Origin: Paraspadella gotoi
Lineage: Eukaryota; Chaetognatha
Reading direction: 5' to 3'
Assembly (NCBI GenBank): GCA_051294375.1
Contig: CM119268.1
Location: forward strand, 13,213,770-13,277,769
Length of the DNA: 64,000 nt
The position numbers and the translations under genes are program-made. Positions 12,123 through 24,904 of this stretch are shown one piece after another. Below the pieces are notes generated by a model that did not search any database, was not told where the DNA came from, and saw only the letters and a list, made by a program, of their open reading frames with translations. The number at the start of each line of letters is the position of its first letter. Positions within the stretch are counted from its first letter, which is position 1.

Positions 12123-13189
12123 TTTTCTTTCTTTCTTTCTTTCTTTCTTCTTCTATCTTTTTTTCTTTTTTCTTTTCTTCTTTCTTTTCTTTCTTTCCTT
12201 TCTTTCTTTCTTTCTTTCTTTCTTTTCCTGTCCCTTTTTTTTTCCATTTTCATTTTTTTTCGTCTCAATAAATATTCCAGCCGGTCGTCACAAAAGCATA
12301 TAAAAGTTCAGGTGAAAAAAAATTTCCGTTTTTTTTTTTCGCTTATCCTCCCTCACATTCACTCATTCCTTCAGTTTTTGCCGATGACCTCCTGAGATAA
12401 TTATCGTCAATTATGGAGACAGGAAAGAGAACAAAAAGAAATTAAAACAATTTCTCACTTTTTTCAAGTACTAATAAAAAAGAAATTACAAAACCCAGAA
12501 ATTCACAAAAAAAAAGAAGCCCATGAGTTGAGATTGAAAGAGAGCTTAGAGGCCAAAGTAGTTTTATCCTATTTTAACTGTATCTTTAGGATTTTAACCC
12601 TTTTAAGCAATCATTTTCGATCTGTTTCCAATATGTTAACAGCAAAGTACGCATTAGACATCTGAGGGTGCCCTTAATTCAATTAATATTTATTAAAAAA
12701 ACATTTTAATTAAAAAAAAATGACAGCAATAACACTGACAATAACAGTGACCATTACGACCCTTAGGTTTATTGATTTAGGTCGAGTAATGTTGTAATAT
12801 ACGTAATTTATTAATTTAGTTATATGAACTTGGTACAACCAACATAAAATTATTCATTGATTCTATAAACAGGCTATCTAACTTATAATATATAATATTA
12901 ATACTTTAAAATTTAAGTTATTAAAGTTAAGGGCAAGATAGCCAGTTTATTTTTTTTATTTTTTTAATATTTTTTTAAAATTAATTTATTGAACTAATAA
13001 ATAATTTTATGTTGATTGTTTCAAGTTTATATGCTGAAATTAATACTTTCGTTTCGTCATTAAAATTTTATTTAAATTTATTTCCCTTTCGTCGCTTCAA
13101 ACAAACATCATTTTTCTTTTAGCTTTTTTCTTCTCCCCTTAGATGTCGCCCCAAACCTTGACAACAGATAGTTAAACAAAAGGCACCAG
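10360..13189. other. Region upstream of the TRPA coding start
   Basis: Mostly AT-rich non-coding sequence that should contain the TRPA 5' untranslated region and promoter. On the minus strand a good donor-like GTAAGT lies near 11804 and a CCCCCCCCCCAG acceptor-like run just upstream of the first coding exon, so the transcript may have a 5' non-coding exon near 11.8 kb. The only structured element I see is the CTTT microsatellite listed separately. Confidence 0.4.
12071..12225. repeat. Interrupted (CTTT)n microsatellite
   Basis: About 150 bases of nearly pure pyrimidine, mostly TTTC units with a few interruptions. The long Phe/Ser/Leu or Lys/Glu/Arg frames read through it are artefacts of the repeat. 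Confidence 0.9.
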
Positions 13190-13370
13190 TCATGAGAAGA
13201 GAGAATAACTTTTCATAATCAAGTTTTGTAATCCAGCTGACATTTTCGACCTCAACCTATCTTCAAGATTTGATTCAGGCTCGTCCTCTGATTGGTCCAG
13301 TTCTACTTCGATCAGCAAGACTTCCACGATCTTGGGCGGATTTTTGCAGATGGGCTTTCCACGAGGCTGT
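13190..13370 (-). CDS. Orphan terminal-exon candidate
   Basis: On the minus strand a TTTACAG acceptor is followed by an open frame that begins PRGKPICKNPPKIVEVLLIE, continues with an acidic stretch (ELDQSEDEPESNLEDRL) and ends in TGA at 13190. Composition and codon use look coding. I could not find a convincing upstream partner exon: the stretch around 13510-13560 has a donor-like GTAATT but an uncertain frame. No family is recognised. It is either the last exon of a small gene between TRPA and the phosphatase, or chance. Confidence 0.3.
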
Positions 13371-13732
13371 AAACATCAAACAAAGCCGGTTTACATAATA
13401 AATATTCTCAGGTTTGCTTTGCGGCGGGAAAAAAGGAAAAATTAAATATTAGTTATTCCTTTCTAGTCACTTAATAAATATGTAAAATCAGTAAATTACC
13501 AGCCAAAATTCGCGGCGCTTAAGATAGCGGTCAGAACAGAATCGTTAAGAAGAAAAAAAATATTTTATTTCTTACTCGAAAGATGTGGGCCAAAAAAACT
13601 AAGTGCACTGATTCAAGATTAGCCTAGGATTTCCTTTTTTTTTCTGCTTTAAAAAATAATTACCCGAAGCCTTTTTCTTTTTTTTCTTCTTTTTTTTTCG
13701 TCATCGAAACTAAAAACTAATCAGGAAATAAA

Positions 13733-14310
13733 ATGAAGAAATTGATCTTGACCACTTTTCTGCTCTTGGCGGCGATTGCGTTGGTTGACTCCAGTGCCAA
13801 CGACGGCAAACTTCTTTTAGTGCAGGTGGGAAACTTTTGCTTTGAGATGGGGAGCTTCTCATTTCGTGTCGTATGGAATAAATAGAGTGATATCTCGTAA
13901 TGTCACAACTTTTAAGCATGTTCGCGATTAGGTAGACCATTTTAAGTTAATTTGTTTTTTTTTTAGATTGTCTTTCGTCATGGGGACAGAAGCCCGATCA
14001 CCATGTACCCAACAGATCCTTACCAAAGTGACAAATGGCCTAGAGGTTTGGGCGAATTGACCACTAAGGGAATCTGGAGATCGTTTAACTTGGGAAAGTT
14101 TTTAAAAAAACTCTATGTGGACAACATAAAGTAAGAATTAGATTGCATTAATGATAAATGAAATGCAAATGCTTTTGTAATTTTGAGCTTTTAATTTTGT
14201 AACGCTTTCAGGTTTTTGCCACCAATGTTCAACAAATCAGATGTCTATATTCTATCTACCGGTAAAGTAATATCTTGTTTATTTTTATTATTAATCAATC
14301 AATTTTTTTT

Positions 14311-14402
<92 letters not shown>

Positions 14403-16211
14403 TTCGATTCAAAGCAAATATGGATAATTTAAATATTATAATACGATATAACTAATATTATTTTTTTTCAGACTATGATCGCACCATCATGACTGCCGAG
14501 TCGGTGCTGACCGGCCTTTACCCTGGGGATATTCCAGCCGCGCGTTGGAACCCCGATCACCCCGACTTTCCATGGCAGCCGATCCCTGTTCACTCTGTAC
14601 CGAAGAAGGTAAAAATGGATTGATAACTTTTGTTATTATCAGATATTCTAAGATAAAAACTAAGGCCAGTTTGCCTATGGATCTAATTAAATTATATATT
14701 ATGGCAACAGCCGGGTTGCCTGTGATGCCCATTGGGATGGGGCATCTCACTGTTGGCTTTGGGGGCTTCTGACCCTCAGTGACGCCTCCAGTCACTGGCG
14801 CGGTTACCCCAGGACGGTCTCGCTTTGCCAACGCAGAGGGAAGACGTTAGAACTGTGGATGGAACACTACGCCTGGGATGGTGTGTTCCCCCTCTGAGCC
14901 AATGGATTTGGCTGACGGATGGTTGACGTGAGGCGGTGTGAATATACCGCCACAATATCTTACTTAGTTTTTTCACCTCCTTTGTTTTTTGTTTTTTTTT
15001 TAACATTCAGGATGACTACTTTCTCCGATTTGGAAACGATTGTCCGAAATACGAAATGCTAAAATGGAAAACTTTAGCCTCTAACCCGGTTCTCGCGGCT
15101 TTCCTCAACGATCCTTCCAACAGGAAGGTTATAGACGAAATCAAAAAATACTCTGGTACTAATTTTTTTCTCACGTCAAAAACTGTTTAAAAAAAGGAAC
15201 TGAAAGCCTGAATTTCAGCATATTCTTTACTCTACAGGGCTTCTGACGCCCGACGTGATGCTGTACAAATTGTACGACACGCTGTTGGTTGAACGAGAAA
15301 ATAATCTCACCCTCCCGACTTGGGTCGCACAAAAATATATGCAGGTAATATGGGCTTCGCTTCCGCATCCTCTTTAAAGATTATCATCAAAACTTTTCTC
15401 CGCTTTTTAGGTTCTTCAGAGACTGACTGTTTTGGACAATCAACTCCTGTTTTGGACGGAGGAGATGAAGCGCCTCGCGGGCGGGAATCTCTTGGCGAAG
15501 CTGCTGAAGAATGTGAATAGGAAGTTGGCGGTCGAAAAGTACGGCGGTTATCAAGACGACGGCGCCACTGAAATGGCTGAAAAGGCTTATCTATATTCCG
15601 CACACGATTCAACTCTATTGGCATTGCTCAGTAAATCATATCATTAGATATTATTAGACAGTGAGACTATTTTCATAAACGACCGTACTTTATTTCTCAG
15701 GCGCCCTGAACTACACTTGGCACACACTTCCTCACTACAACGCTTTTCTAGCGATGGAATTGTACGACTCACCGAAAGGACCTTTTATCAAATTCCTCTA
15801 CCGCAACGACGAGGAGGTGGAACCAAAAGATCCTCACCCGATTTACTTACCCGCCTGTCCAGGGACCTACGATTGCCCATTAAAAACGGGTAAGTTTGGC
15901 GCTTTTAAAAATCTTACATTTTATATTGAGGATTTAAAATCTTACATTTTCTGTAATCATTCTTAACATGTGCCTTTTGTTTTTTTCTGACAGTTTTACA
16001 ATACTACAACTCGACAAACCATCTCGTTGTTCGAAACTACTCGACAGAGTGCGCTCTTGATGCGGAGATGGAAGCTGGAGAGGAGTTTGAATTCGTCGTC
16101 GTTGGACTGGCTCTCGCCTGCGCGGTTTTGTCCCTAACACTCATTGTCATGATTGGACTGACTGTGAGGCAATACTTCAGTGACAAAAGGCCCGATAAGC
16201 GCGAATGGTGA
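13733..16211 (+). CDS. Histidine acid phosphatase, lysosomal ACP2-like, membrane-anchored
   Basis: Branch-2 histidine phosphatase that hydrolyses phosphomonoesters at acid pH, probably in the lysosome or secretory pathway. Nine exons join in phase: 13733-13825, 13967-14130, 14212-14261, 14472-14608, 15011-15155, 15238-15344, 15411-15630, 15701-15889, 15994-16211; 440 residues, close to the vertebrate ACP2 length. The signal peptide is MKKLILTTFLLLAAIALV. The catalytic RHGDRSP motif is at 35-41 (His36 is the nucleophile), and the proton-donor motif SAHDST has His297-Asp298. Also conserved are STDYDRT, PWQPIPVHSVP and the paired cysteines late in the domain (CPGTYDC). A single membrane helix at about 403-426 is followed by a short basic tail ending KRPDKREW, so the topology is type I. 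The tail lacks an obvious tyrosine sorting motif. Intron 3 holds a TTTC microsatellite and intron 4 a dispersed repeat. Confidence 0.95.
14309..14402. repeat. (TTTC)n microsatellite in phosphatase intron 3
   Basis: An uninterrupted tetranucleotide run of about 23 units lies between the third and fourth exons of the phosphatase gene, close to the acceptor side. Confidence 0.95.
14704..14963 (+). repeat. Dispersed repeat, copy 1 (hairpin-ended)
   Basis: About 260 bases inside phosphatase intron 4, related to 36519-36721. The left end is the stem-loop GCAACAGCCGGGTTGC. Near the right end is a second stem-loop, GGCGGTGTGAATATACCGCC. It is GC-richer than the surrounding intron and has no open frame of note, so it looks like a short non-autonomous mobile element. 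No target-site duplication is certain. Confidence 0.75.
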
Positions 16212-17550
16212 TTGGGACGAGTGTGTTTTAAGATGTAAAAGCATATTAATTATGATTGACTACTTGAGTTTATACTTTATTGTATTTCTGTTAATATACC
16301 GGAAGAAATATTTTGAGCGTTTGATTTTGTTTGTTGTTCATTTGGTGAACAATGATTTCTTTTAAATGGAAAGGCTGTTGATTAATTTATCTTTTTTTTT
16401 TTTTTGGTTCAAGATTTTGTATTACAAATCTTGTGATATGTTTCCGCCATTTTATTAAAAATTTCTCGCTCAAAAAACTTACTGGACTATTTTCATATGC
16501 CTGTTGTTTATCACGTTTTAGTTATTACGTTTTGACTTAATGGTTACTTTAACAAATATATGTTTCTGCAATCAGTTGAACCCAAGCGTTTGATATGTAG
16601 TTACTATCAGGCAGCGTTTCAAAAATTATACGAGAAATCGTCAACGAAATCCTCTTACTCTCAGGAGGAAAGAAAAGAAAGAAATCAAGTTGCATTCGAC
16701 GTGAAAATCGAGGGAATGAATTTGAATTCAATTATTTAAATAACAGACAAAAGTTACTTTTCTCAATGGATCAAGTAAATGAAATATTAATCATGATATT
16801 GTTTTGTCGAAACTAGAAATATTTATGATTTTACGGCGGGAAAATATACTGAACAATTAGGAACTTGTATTACCAACGTTCCATCATTGTAGTACCGAAG
16901 TCCTAATTTCGTTTTGACAAAATTGAGACGGACATACGGATTGCACCTCATGACACTTTCCGTCGATTTACTTTTTTGTTTATCTATCTCGGTGCAGCTG
17001 CTGAGAAAGAGACAGAGTAAGAGAGAGAGATAGAGACAGAGTAATAGAGAGAGCGAGAGCGCAACTCGGTCATGCAACTATCCTCGAAAAATTCGCTCAA
17101 ACGAAGTCGACGACCGATAAAAAAAAGTTCGTCTCAAGGGAATTGACCAGAGCGTTGATGATGATAAAGAAAATTAGGATGAAAATGATAATGTGGATTC
17201 TTAATAAAATCGGTAACTATATCTATGTATAGTATTGTATACTCTATGATATACTCTAAAAATGTTTTGCATAGAATCGGAATTTTTCTTTTTCCCGCTT
17301 GTTTATTAAATGAATGAATAATTTTTATATTGGTTGTACCGATTTTATACGTAATGAAAGTAGGTACTGTACATTGTACAAGACCGAAAACTTCGAGATA
17401 TATTGTTCAGTTTTGAGCCCATCTCGTCTTGAAATGACGTGTAGAAAATGACGTCAAGCGCCTAAAAAAACAAATGACGATTGACGGCGACGACGTTAAA
17501 TGAGACGTCAAAGACGACGAAAACGACGACAAATATATTGAAGAACAAAG
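16212..17550. other. Intergenic region after the phosphatase
   Basis: AT-rich sequence with an impure GA-rich patch at about 17005-17060. I see no coding exon. It should contain the phosphatase 3' untranslated region and the promoter of whatever is transcribed rightward from 17.5 kb. Confidence 0.5.
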
Positions 17551-17827
17551 ATGCCAATGAACATTTGGGCTGACGACAAAGAGGAAAACAGTGGCTCATT
17601 CATACTTCGACCATCTGCTTCGGAGGGTCAAGATGACAAAAGATTCGGAGAGATCGAAATGGAGATGGTCTGAGGAAGGAGAGACACCGAATCGGAGAGA
17701 GGACGAGGCCAAGTTATTTTAAACGCAGTTTGTTCCTCCATTTTCTCCGAGAAACGAAAAAAAGTTTTCGAATTCGCGACGAAGCACGAAAAGTCAGTTC
17801 GTGTCAAAACGCGTTTCGTTTTCAAAG
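17551..17827 (+). other. Candidate first (5' leader) exon of the large gene
   Basis: The stretch ends in a strong donor, CAAAG|GTAAGT, at 17827. The next well-supported acceptor on this strand is CCCCTGCAG at 20230, followed closely by ATG at 20250, so this could be a non-coding leader exon. It contains a 40-codon upstream frame (17551-17673, starting MPMNIWADDKEENSGSFILR) that would terminate before the donor. That frame may itself be a small protein or an upstream regulatory frame. The link to the large gene is inferred from splice sites only. Confidence 0.35.
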
Positions 17828-20230
17828 GTAAGTTCAATTTTATAAAAAGGAAAAGAAGAAGCGTTCTTTCCCATTTTTTTTTCGGAAATTGTGCGAATTC
17901 TGAGTCGGCGATCTATCGATCGATAAGATCGAAAAACCCACATTCGAGAGTCGAATCGAGATCGTGTGCCTTTGATGGGAATGACCGATTTCTCTTAATG
18001 GATTAAAACTGGGAAATTATAAGCTAAAAATATTCCCTTTTTTTTCAGTCAAATTGAATCTATGGCCAATTGGCCATCTTGTTATCTCGTTTCATATATT
18101 AATTATCCGTTTAAAAAAAAAAAAAAAAAAAGAATGTATAGCTAATGGCAAAAATCTAGATCGAGGACTGACGTTAATAGTATAAGGCAATCGATCGTCC
18201 GAATTCCAAATCAATCGACGTCGAATCTCTTGATCGAAATTCCGCTTCGAATGATGATTAATTTTCTTCCTCCTCTATTCTCGATGCGGGCGGATCAAAC
18301 GTTCAAATGGCGCTCGTCGCCTGATGCCTAAGAATCTATGATCCCTTTAACGCCTGTCATTTGGCGTAGGAGAAAGGGTTTCGTGGACGGACGTTTCTTT
18401 TCTGTACGCCGAAACGCTGTCGCCTGACGAAATCATTTTCGGCGCCTGTCACACGCGGCGTGTGGGATTAAAACCCACGCGAACCGACTGACGACGGTAG
18501 AGCCTTAATTCCTCTTAATTAATTCGAACCTAAATAGAAGATCGATTGTTTTTACGAATGTTTCGGATCATCGTCGAGATTTGTAGTAACGTAAGGAAAA
18601 AAATTATATATTACTTTAAATTGCGTTACGTACTTAAGACAAAATTCGAATCAATTTGCGTCAACTTTTATAATTCTCGTGCCCCGTGGGGTATTTCGCT
18701 TTTTAGGTCGTAATTTAGAATTTTTGACGTTTTTCGTGATGCCGGAGAGGCCGTGTTTCCCACGGAACCGCGCCAAACATTATTAAAAAAAAAAAAAAAG
18801 AATTAAAAAGGTATTTGAATTGCTTTCTTTCAATTTACCAAAATCTAAAATTAATTTTAAACTACAATACTAAACATTAAAAGAAATTTTTCACAACTTT
18901 AACTAACTCGAAATTGAAAGAGTCGAAACATGTACGTTCATAAAAAATAAAATCGGTGTTTAAAAACTAAAAAAAAATTCTTTGTTTATAACTAACAATG
19001 TGAAAATAATAACTTAATTTAAACGGACACATGAAGCAACATATAGTTATATAAACAACTTGCAGGAAAATAAAGTAATATGAAATATAAAAAGTAATGT
19101 ATTAAAGTGAAACGACATGAAACAATTTGGTAAAATATAAAACAAGAGGAACCACTATTGAATTTGAGAAAGCGTTCGAGCGCGAGACCAAAGGAGAGCG
19201 AATCCGAAACCCGTTTCCTCTTTCCGGAAAAATCGACCAACTGCCAAATGGAGACCGCCAAAAATCATCCACCGAAAAAAAAATCTAATTGGACGGAAAG
19301 TCAATGGCAATCCGCGGATGCGTCCTGCTGGAAAATAAACTGTAAACAATTCGCTAATCGTTTAACAACCGACTCTTTCAACCTAGGCTACTTGAGTCAA
19401 TTATAATCCATTCAAATCTGGTTGGATCGTAAAAAAGGTTATGTGTGAATGTAACTGAACGAGAATAATTTAGCTGGTTTTACGGGTAAAAAACTCTACG
19501 TGATACCTTATCGACTGCAAAAAAAAAAAGAAAAGAAAAAAAAAGTTAACATTGAAAAAACCGCAATCTAAAAAGAAAAGATCGGTACATTGATTGTAAA
19601 AGGAACTTCAAAGATTTCCTTGGTTTTTTCTTCTTATCTCTCTCTCTCTCTCTCNNNNNNNNNNTCTCTCTCTCTCTCTCTCTCCTTTTTTTCGCCAGCG
19701 TCTCTCCACCGCCCGCCCTTTATATTTTCGCCCGGCATTCCGGAAAATGTAAGACATTCTCTCTCAATAAGTGAATTAACCGTCCGGTTGATTGACTCCG
19801 GGAAAATTGGATCTCGATCCTTGCGGAAAAGACCTCAGGGTCCGGCGGGAAAGGGAGACGCCTTTGATTTTCTCCACCGCAAGAGGGAAGGGGGGATGAG
19901 AGAAAGGAGATTGTCGGTCGAGAATCGGGCAAATAACAAAAAAAAAAAAAAAATAAATAAAAAAAATTAAAAAAACGAAAAAAAGTAAATCCAGACAAGA
20001 AAGAAAACTTTGATGAGTTTTTTCCAGGAAAGAGGTTGATCGATTTTTTAAGGGAAAAGTCTACTTTCAAAAAAAAAAAAAAAAAGGCCCATTCTTCTTT
20101 TACAAAAAAGAAAAAAAAATTAAAACTTCATATTCAAATGGATTCTTTTAATTTCAATTGTTGTAGTTATAGTTTATATTATTTATAAAATCTTTAAATA
20201 TTGAGTGTTTCGATTTCGAAACCCCTGCAG
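17828..20230 (+). other. Putative first intron with CT microsatellite and gap
   Basis: AT-rich, no coding frame supported. It contains a (TC)n tract at about 19636-19685 interrupted by ten N at 19655-19664, several long A runs, and a polypyrimidine-poor acceptor region at its end. Confidence 0.4.
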
Positions 20231-20249
20231 CGGACGACCCGTTCCAAGC

Positions 20250-21147
20250 ATGACTCTCAAAGGCGTCAAGTTCTTCTCTTCGTCGCCCACGTCATCGTCC
20301 TCCGACGTCCCCGGCTTCGGATCGGATTGGAGCATACTTCGAGCCTTTCGTCGAGACCGCGGCCATCCGCGTATCGACGACGACGTCGGCGACGCTGGAT
20401 CGAAGGGCGGCTTCGGCGGAAGTTCTTCGTCGGTGTCGTCGATAAGGGAGAAGTGGAAGTGGAAAGGGAAGAGGAGGAAGAGGAGTTGGGGGAAGAAGAA
20501 CGATGGAGACAGAGAAGAGAAGAATGGAGAGGGTCGAGACGAACAGAGACGCAATGAAATCGATGGATCTGAACTTAGCGTCCGTCTTGCACAAGAAGAT
20601 TCGGAGATCCAGAAAAATACAGACACCACCGTTCGCCAATATGTCGTCCATCATAACGATGACGAAGACGACGAGGAAAACGATTACGACAACCTCAACG
20701 ATGACTTCGGCGTCGACGCCTCCGAACACCCGCAGCACGTCGTGAACGGCGACGTCAACACGACGCCAGAAGTAAACGGCGAACTCGACTGTCCCGTCAA
20801 CGGCGAACAAGAGGACGACGACGACGACGATTTTCTTCCTTTCATCCTCCGGCGCCCCAAACTGGCCGCCCGCGACCCGAACTCGCCCCGGCGTCGGCCG
20901 GAGGCGGAGGCTAGCGATTCGACGCCGGAACCGGATGTGGTGACGATCGTGGTTGATCATCGCTGCGCGGACGGACAAGTTCGATGCTACGTCGAGGCGG
21001 AGGGCCAAGGAGAGGAGACGAGAGCGATGGGACGGGACGGAGGGGGGATCGTAGAGTCATCCGCGTGGCGACTGAGACCGACGTTGATGTCCATGGGATC
21101 GTCGACGTCATTGCAGACGTCGAAGCCAAACGGAAATGACAGCAAAG
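20250..21147 (+). CDS. Large disordered protein, coding exon 1
   Basis: The frame starts at an ATG 19 bases after a CTGCAG acceptor and encodes MTLKGVKFFSSSPTSSSSD onward for 299 codons. Charged and acidic low-complexity sequence dominates, including a Lys/Arg-rich patch (KWKWKGKRRKRSW) and an Asp-rich patch (HHNDDEDDEENDYDNLNDDF). The exon ends AGCAAAG|GTGAGG, leaving one base, which the next exon completes to Asp. No domain is recognised. The protein is probably cytoplasmic or nuclear, since I see no signal peptide or membrane helix. The start choice is reasonable but depends on the leader exon being right. Confidence 0.6.
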
Positions 21148-21378
21148 GTGAGGAATTAAAGAGAACGCGTCTGTTAGTGATTTTTTCTTAATAATAGGAA
21201 GAAAAGGTCATTCACGGTCACAGTTGAATGGGCTAGCCTCGACGTTATTGTCTTCGTCAGCGTCTTACTCGTCGTTCTTGACGACGCCTATCTGTATTAA
21301 GGATAAAATTTATTAGTTTTAATACAGTATATTTTATAATATACTGTATACTATATACTATATCTTATACTTTATCAG

Positions 21379-23427
21379 ATCGACTCCAAAATCACTTCTC
21401 CGTCGACGACATCCGATCTTCACTCATCCAAACTTCGATCGACGACATCAACGAATCCGCGGAGGACATTCGATCTTCCGTCTCGCATCTCGATCAAGTT
21501 CGTCTCCCCTTCGCTCCTTCAAAACTCGGACCTTCACCTTTGGCGTCGGACGTTAAAGTTTCTACTCCTGTAGACGTCACGTTATTGACCGGTGTAAGTC
21601 GCTCTACGCCCGCGGAAAACTCGGTCGTCAACGCCGCGATGGCGTTGTCGCGAGCTTTCCCCTCTTCGTACCGACCGACCGACTCTGTTGCGGCTTTTCC
21701 ATCAGAAACCGCGACTAAAGACGAGATCTTCCGACTCTCAACGACTTCGTCGACTCGACCGCCGACGGGGCCAGAGCTGGAATCACTCGAAGCAATGTTG
21801 AAGGAACTCTTGACGCCTCATTTAGAAACATCGACGGCCGCTCAGTCGGATTCAGATTTTTCCTTCGGAAAAACATCGACAACAACCAATTCGGATAATC
21901 TTCCCGTAAAACCAACTTCTCCTCGCCCGACTCTGTCTAAATTCCCCGATTTGGACGCGTTGCTGAAGGATCTCGCCAGCGTCGAGGACTCCTCGATGAC
22001 GGACACCGGTTCGACTTCGAAAAATGAAATCTCCAACAACTCGTCGACGTGGTTTCCCGCCAATTCCACGACGAAGATATCGACTACGACGTTGACGACG
22101 TCAGCAAAGTCGGATGATTCGTCTCTCGCAACGAGAAAGATAGAGATGCCATTGATATCGTCGAATTTCGCCTCAAATTTCCCGCCGGCTACGGAATCGA
22201 AACCATCCCTAACGACACCGCAGCCTTTGGATTTGATAATAACTCCGCCTTTGACGTTTCGTCGAGGATTCGCTCGCCCGGCCACGCCCATTTCCGGGAG
22301 GCGTCTCGATTCGTCGCTGATTTCATGGAGGAAGAGAGAAAAGTTTCGCCTTTCGTCGTCTTCGTTTCTGTCGTCGTCGTCGTCGTCGTCCTCGTCGTCA
22401 GATATGTCGTCTTCGAGGGCATCGGCCGTGATGCCGAAATCACTGGAAAAAAAGAGCCAGATGCGAGATACCGTACGGAAAAGCAAACCAGTGGAGCCGA
22501 TTGTCTTTACCCTCGCGTCGGCAAACTATGTCGGCACGTCGAAAGACCCGGCAAACTACGTCGGCGACTCAAGCTTTAAAATTGTGGGCGACGACCGACT
22601 CGCCTCCGCCAAGTTCCGAGACTGCACATTCCAGACTCAAGAAGGCGACGCCAAATATTTCGACTCAACAAAGAACAATTTCGCGGTTTTCGCCTCGAAA
22701 CCTGGAGTCGGTTCAGGTCCTAATTCGGGCAAGATCGGCATCGACATTCCGTCCCGCCGAGTAAGATTCGCTCCATCTCCGAGGGACGACGACCACATCG
22801 ACGAGGCCATTCGCGACGCCGACCCCGTCAGCGACGCCGCGAGCTTTGGCGTCACAACCCCCGCCCCTCATTCGACGGAATCCCTCGTCAACGTTCCCTC
22901 AGATCCTCTCGTGTCCGCCATCAACGCCATCTTCAGTCCGATGGACATTGGCGTCACTATTCCTGAATTGGGTCAAACGGACGCGACGGCGCCATTTCCG
23001 TCTGTGGCGCCGCCAGCGGCGTTTGCCTTTCCCTGCGTTCTTCCCGGGTCCCAGGAGTCCCCCTCTTCCTTCTCATCCATTTCTTCGATGTCTTCGAACT
23101 CCTTCGCGACTCATCCTCCCGATTCTCCTCGTCATTCTCCTCATTCTCCTCGTCATTCTCCTCATCATCAGCCGTCCAACCAATTTCAAGAGAATTCGCG
23201 AACGACTCCCGAACGATGGCGCCAGGCGCCGGAAATGATGGCGTCTCTGCCAGAAATGATGGCGTCTCTGCCGGAAATGATGGCGTCTCTGCCGGAAATG
23301 ATGGCGTCTCTGCCGGAAGGACTCGAGTTTACGTTCCGGGAGTTCGGGGATGAGGAAGAGGAGGAGGAGGAAGAGGAGGAAAAGGAGAGGCTAAAAGAAG
23401 ATGACGAAGAGGAGGAAAACGACGAAG
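21379..23427 (+). CDS. Large disordered protein, exon 2
   Basis: Follows the TTTATCAG acceptor and joins exon 1 in phase (G|AT). It encodes about 683 residues rich in Ser, Thr, Pro and Asp. Visible internal repeats are PEMMASL four times (perfect-length 21-base units at 23229-23312), HSPRHSPHSPRHSPH, and a doubled NYVG segment. It ends in a run of Glu (EEEEEEEEEKERL) before the donor GACGAAG|GTTAGT. The sequence has the look of an intrinsically disordered scaffold or cytoskeletal linker, but no family is recognised. The long open frame and strong third-position GC against AT-rich introns make coding status secure. Confidence 0.75.
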
Positions 23428-24519
23428 GTTAGTTGTGATTTATGAACGGAAGGATCGTAAAAAATTCACTTTTCTAAAACCTTTCAGCGTTTCATAGTAA
23501 AAACATTGCCGTGTTTCATCTATCGTGTCATATTAGACGAGTCTTTGGGTATAATTTTGACGAGAAAAAAGAATTATTGCGGGATTGCAATATTCGCGGG
23601 GGGAAAAAAAAACCGCCTTGGAGTTTTGGCACATAGAGTCTACGTACTTTTTTTTATTTTCATTTAATTCATTCATTAATGTAATTTTTTTAAAAAATGA
23701 GTTGGCTTAAATCGATTGGCTTATTTCAGTTATTGGATAAGTTTTTCATAATTTCACGCTGACAAGTCGTTATTTTGTGGAGTAAAGAAGAAAAAAGAGA
23801 AAGAAATAAATAAATGTCTTTAAATTAGAACTGATTTGCGGTCGGAGAGTACACCCTCCTGGTCGTAAAGATAATTTTGCGGTATTTTTACGTGTTTATT
23901 TATCGTGGGGAGAAAAAGGAGAGGGAGAGGGAGATAGAGAGAGAGAGAGAGAGCCGGGTATCGGATTTAATTATCTTATTTGATACTAGTTAATCAAGGT
24001 GGAGTAATCAAATCCATGAAAGGAGGTTACGAAAAAAATTCTGAATCGGTCTCTTTGGCTTTGCTCTGCGATGAAAAAAAATACAACCAAACCAAAACAA
24101 TATTGGTGCATTACAAGTACTTTTGAGGTTGATGATTAAATTGCATTAGCAAAATTTTCTGTCGGCTGAGCGACATCCGGCCATGATAAGTTAAAATGGA
24201 TAAAAGATATTTCCTTTCCAAGAAAACCAAAAAAAATTACTCAAATTGATAAAAAACTACATAAAAGTTGACCATCGAAATGAGGTTGTTCTTTTTCAGC
24301 GTCCAAGCTGTTAAATTCTGTTAACTTCCAAACTTGAATTCTATCTGTCATAAATATTTAACTAGTGTCGGGAATTTTGAAAGCCTCCATTTTTATGTAT
24401 CATTCGACTCCGTAAATTTTTTTTTCTCTAAAACTCACACCTCGCGTGACATCCTCACATATCGTCGCCCGAAAAAAATTCAAATCCCTCACTTGAAAAA
24501 AAAATCTCGTCATGAAAAG

Positions 24520-24571
<52 letters not shown>

Positions 24572-24848
24572 ATGAAATCATTTTTATTATTTCTCTTGGT
24601 TTTTGTTTCCTAGTACTTCTTCGCTAGACTCAAATTTTCGTATCAATATACTAAAAATGTGTGAATCCCCAAAATCGAACGTTTTTGACCTATTCAATTA
24701 TTCTTCTCCGTATTATTATTCAATTAAAATTAATTAACTTTGTTTTTCGACGCGTCGTGGTGATTTTTGTGACGGAAGACAAATAATTTCTCAATAAAAA
24801 GAGACGGAAAAGGGAATGTGTTGATAAACACGACGAAGCACGGGCGTC

Positions 24849-24904
<56 letters not shown>

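Noticed and set aside
12040-12303. Frames of alternating Phe/Ser/Leu or Lys/Glu/Arg
   Set aside because: They are translations of the CTTT microsatellite, as are similar Ser/Leu and Arg/Glu frames over GA/CT tracts at 41.4, 45.8, 48.6, 56.0 and 57.5 kb.
20292-21008. 238-codon minus-strand frame rich in Val, Ile and Arg
   Set aside because: It is the antisense shadow of the Asp-rich coding exon: GAC/GTC repeats read as Val or Arg on the other strand.
22325-22400. Run of TCGTCG as a possible regulatory repeat
   Set aside because: It encodes the Ser run of the large protein in its open frame; codon repetition explains it.
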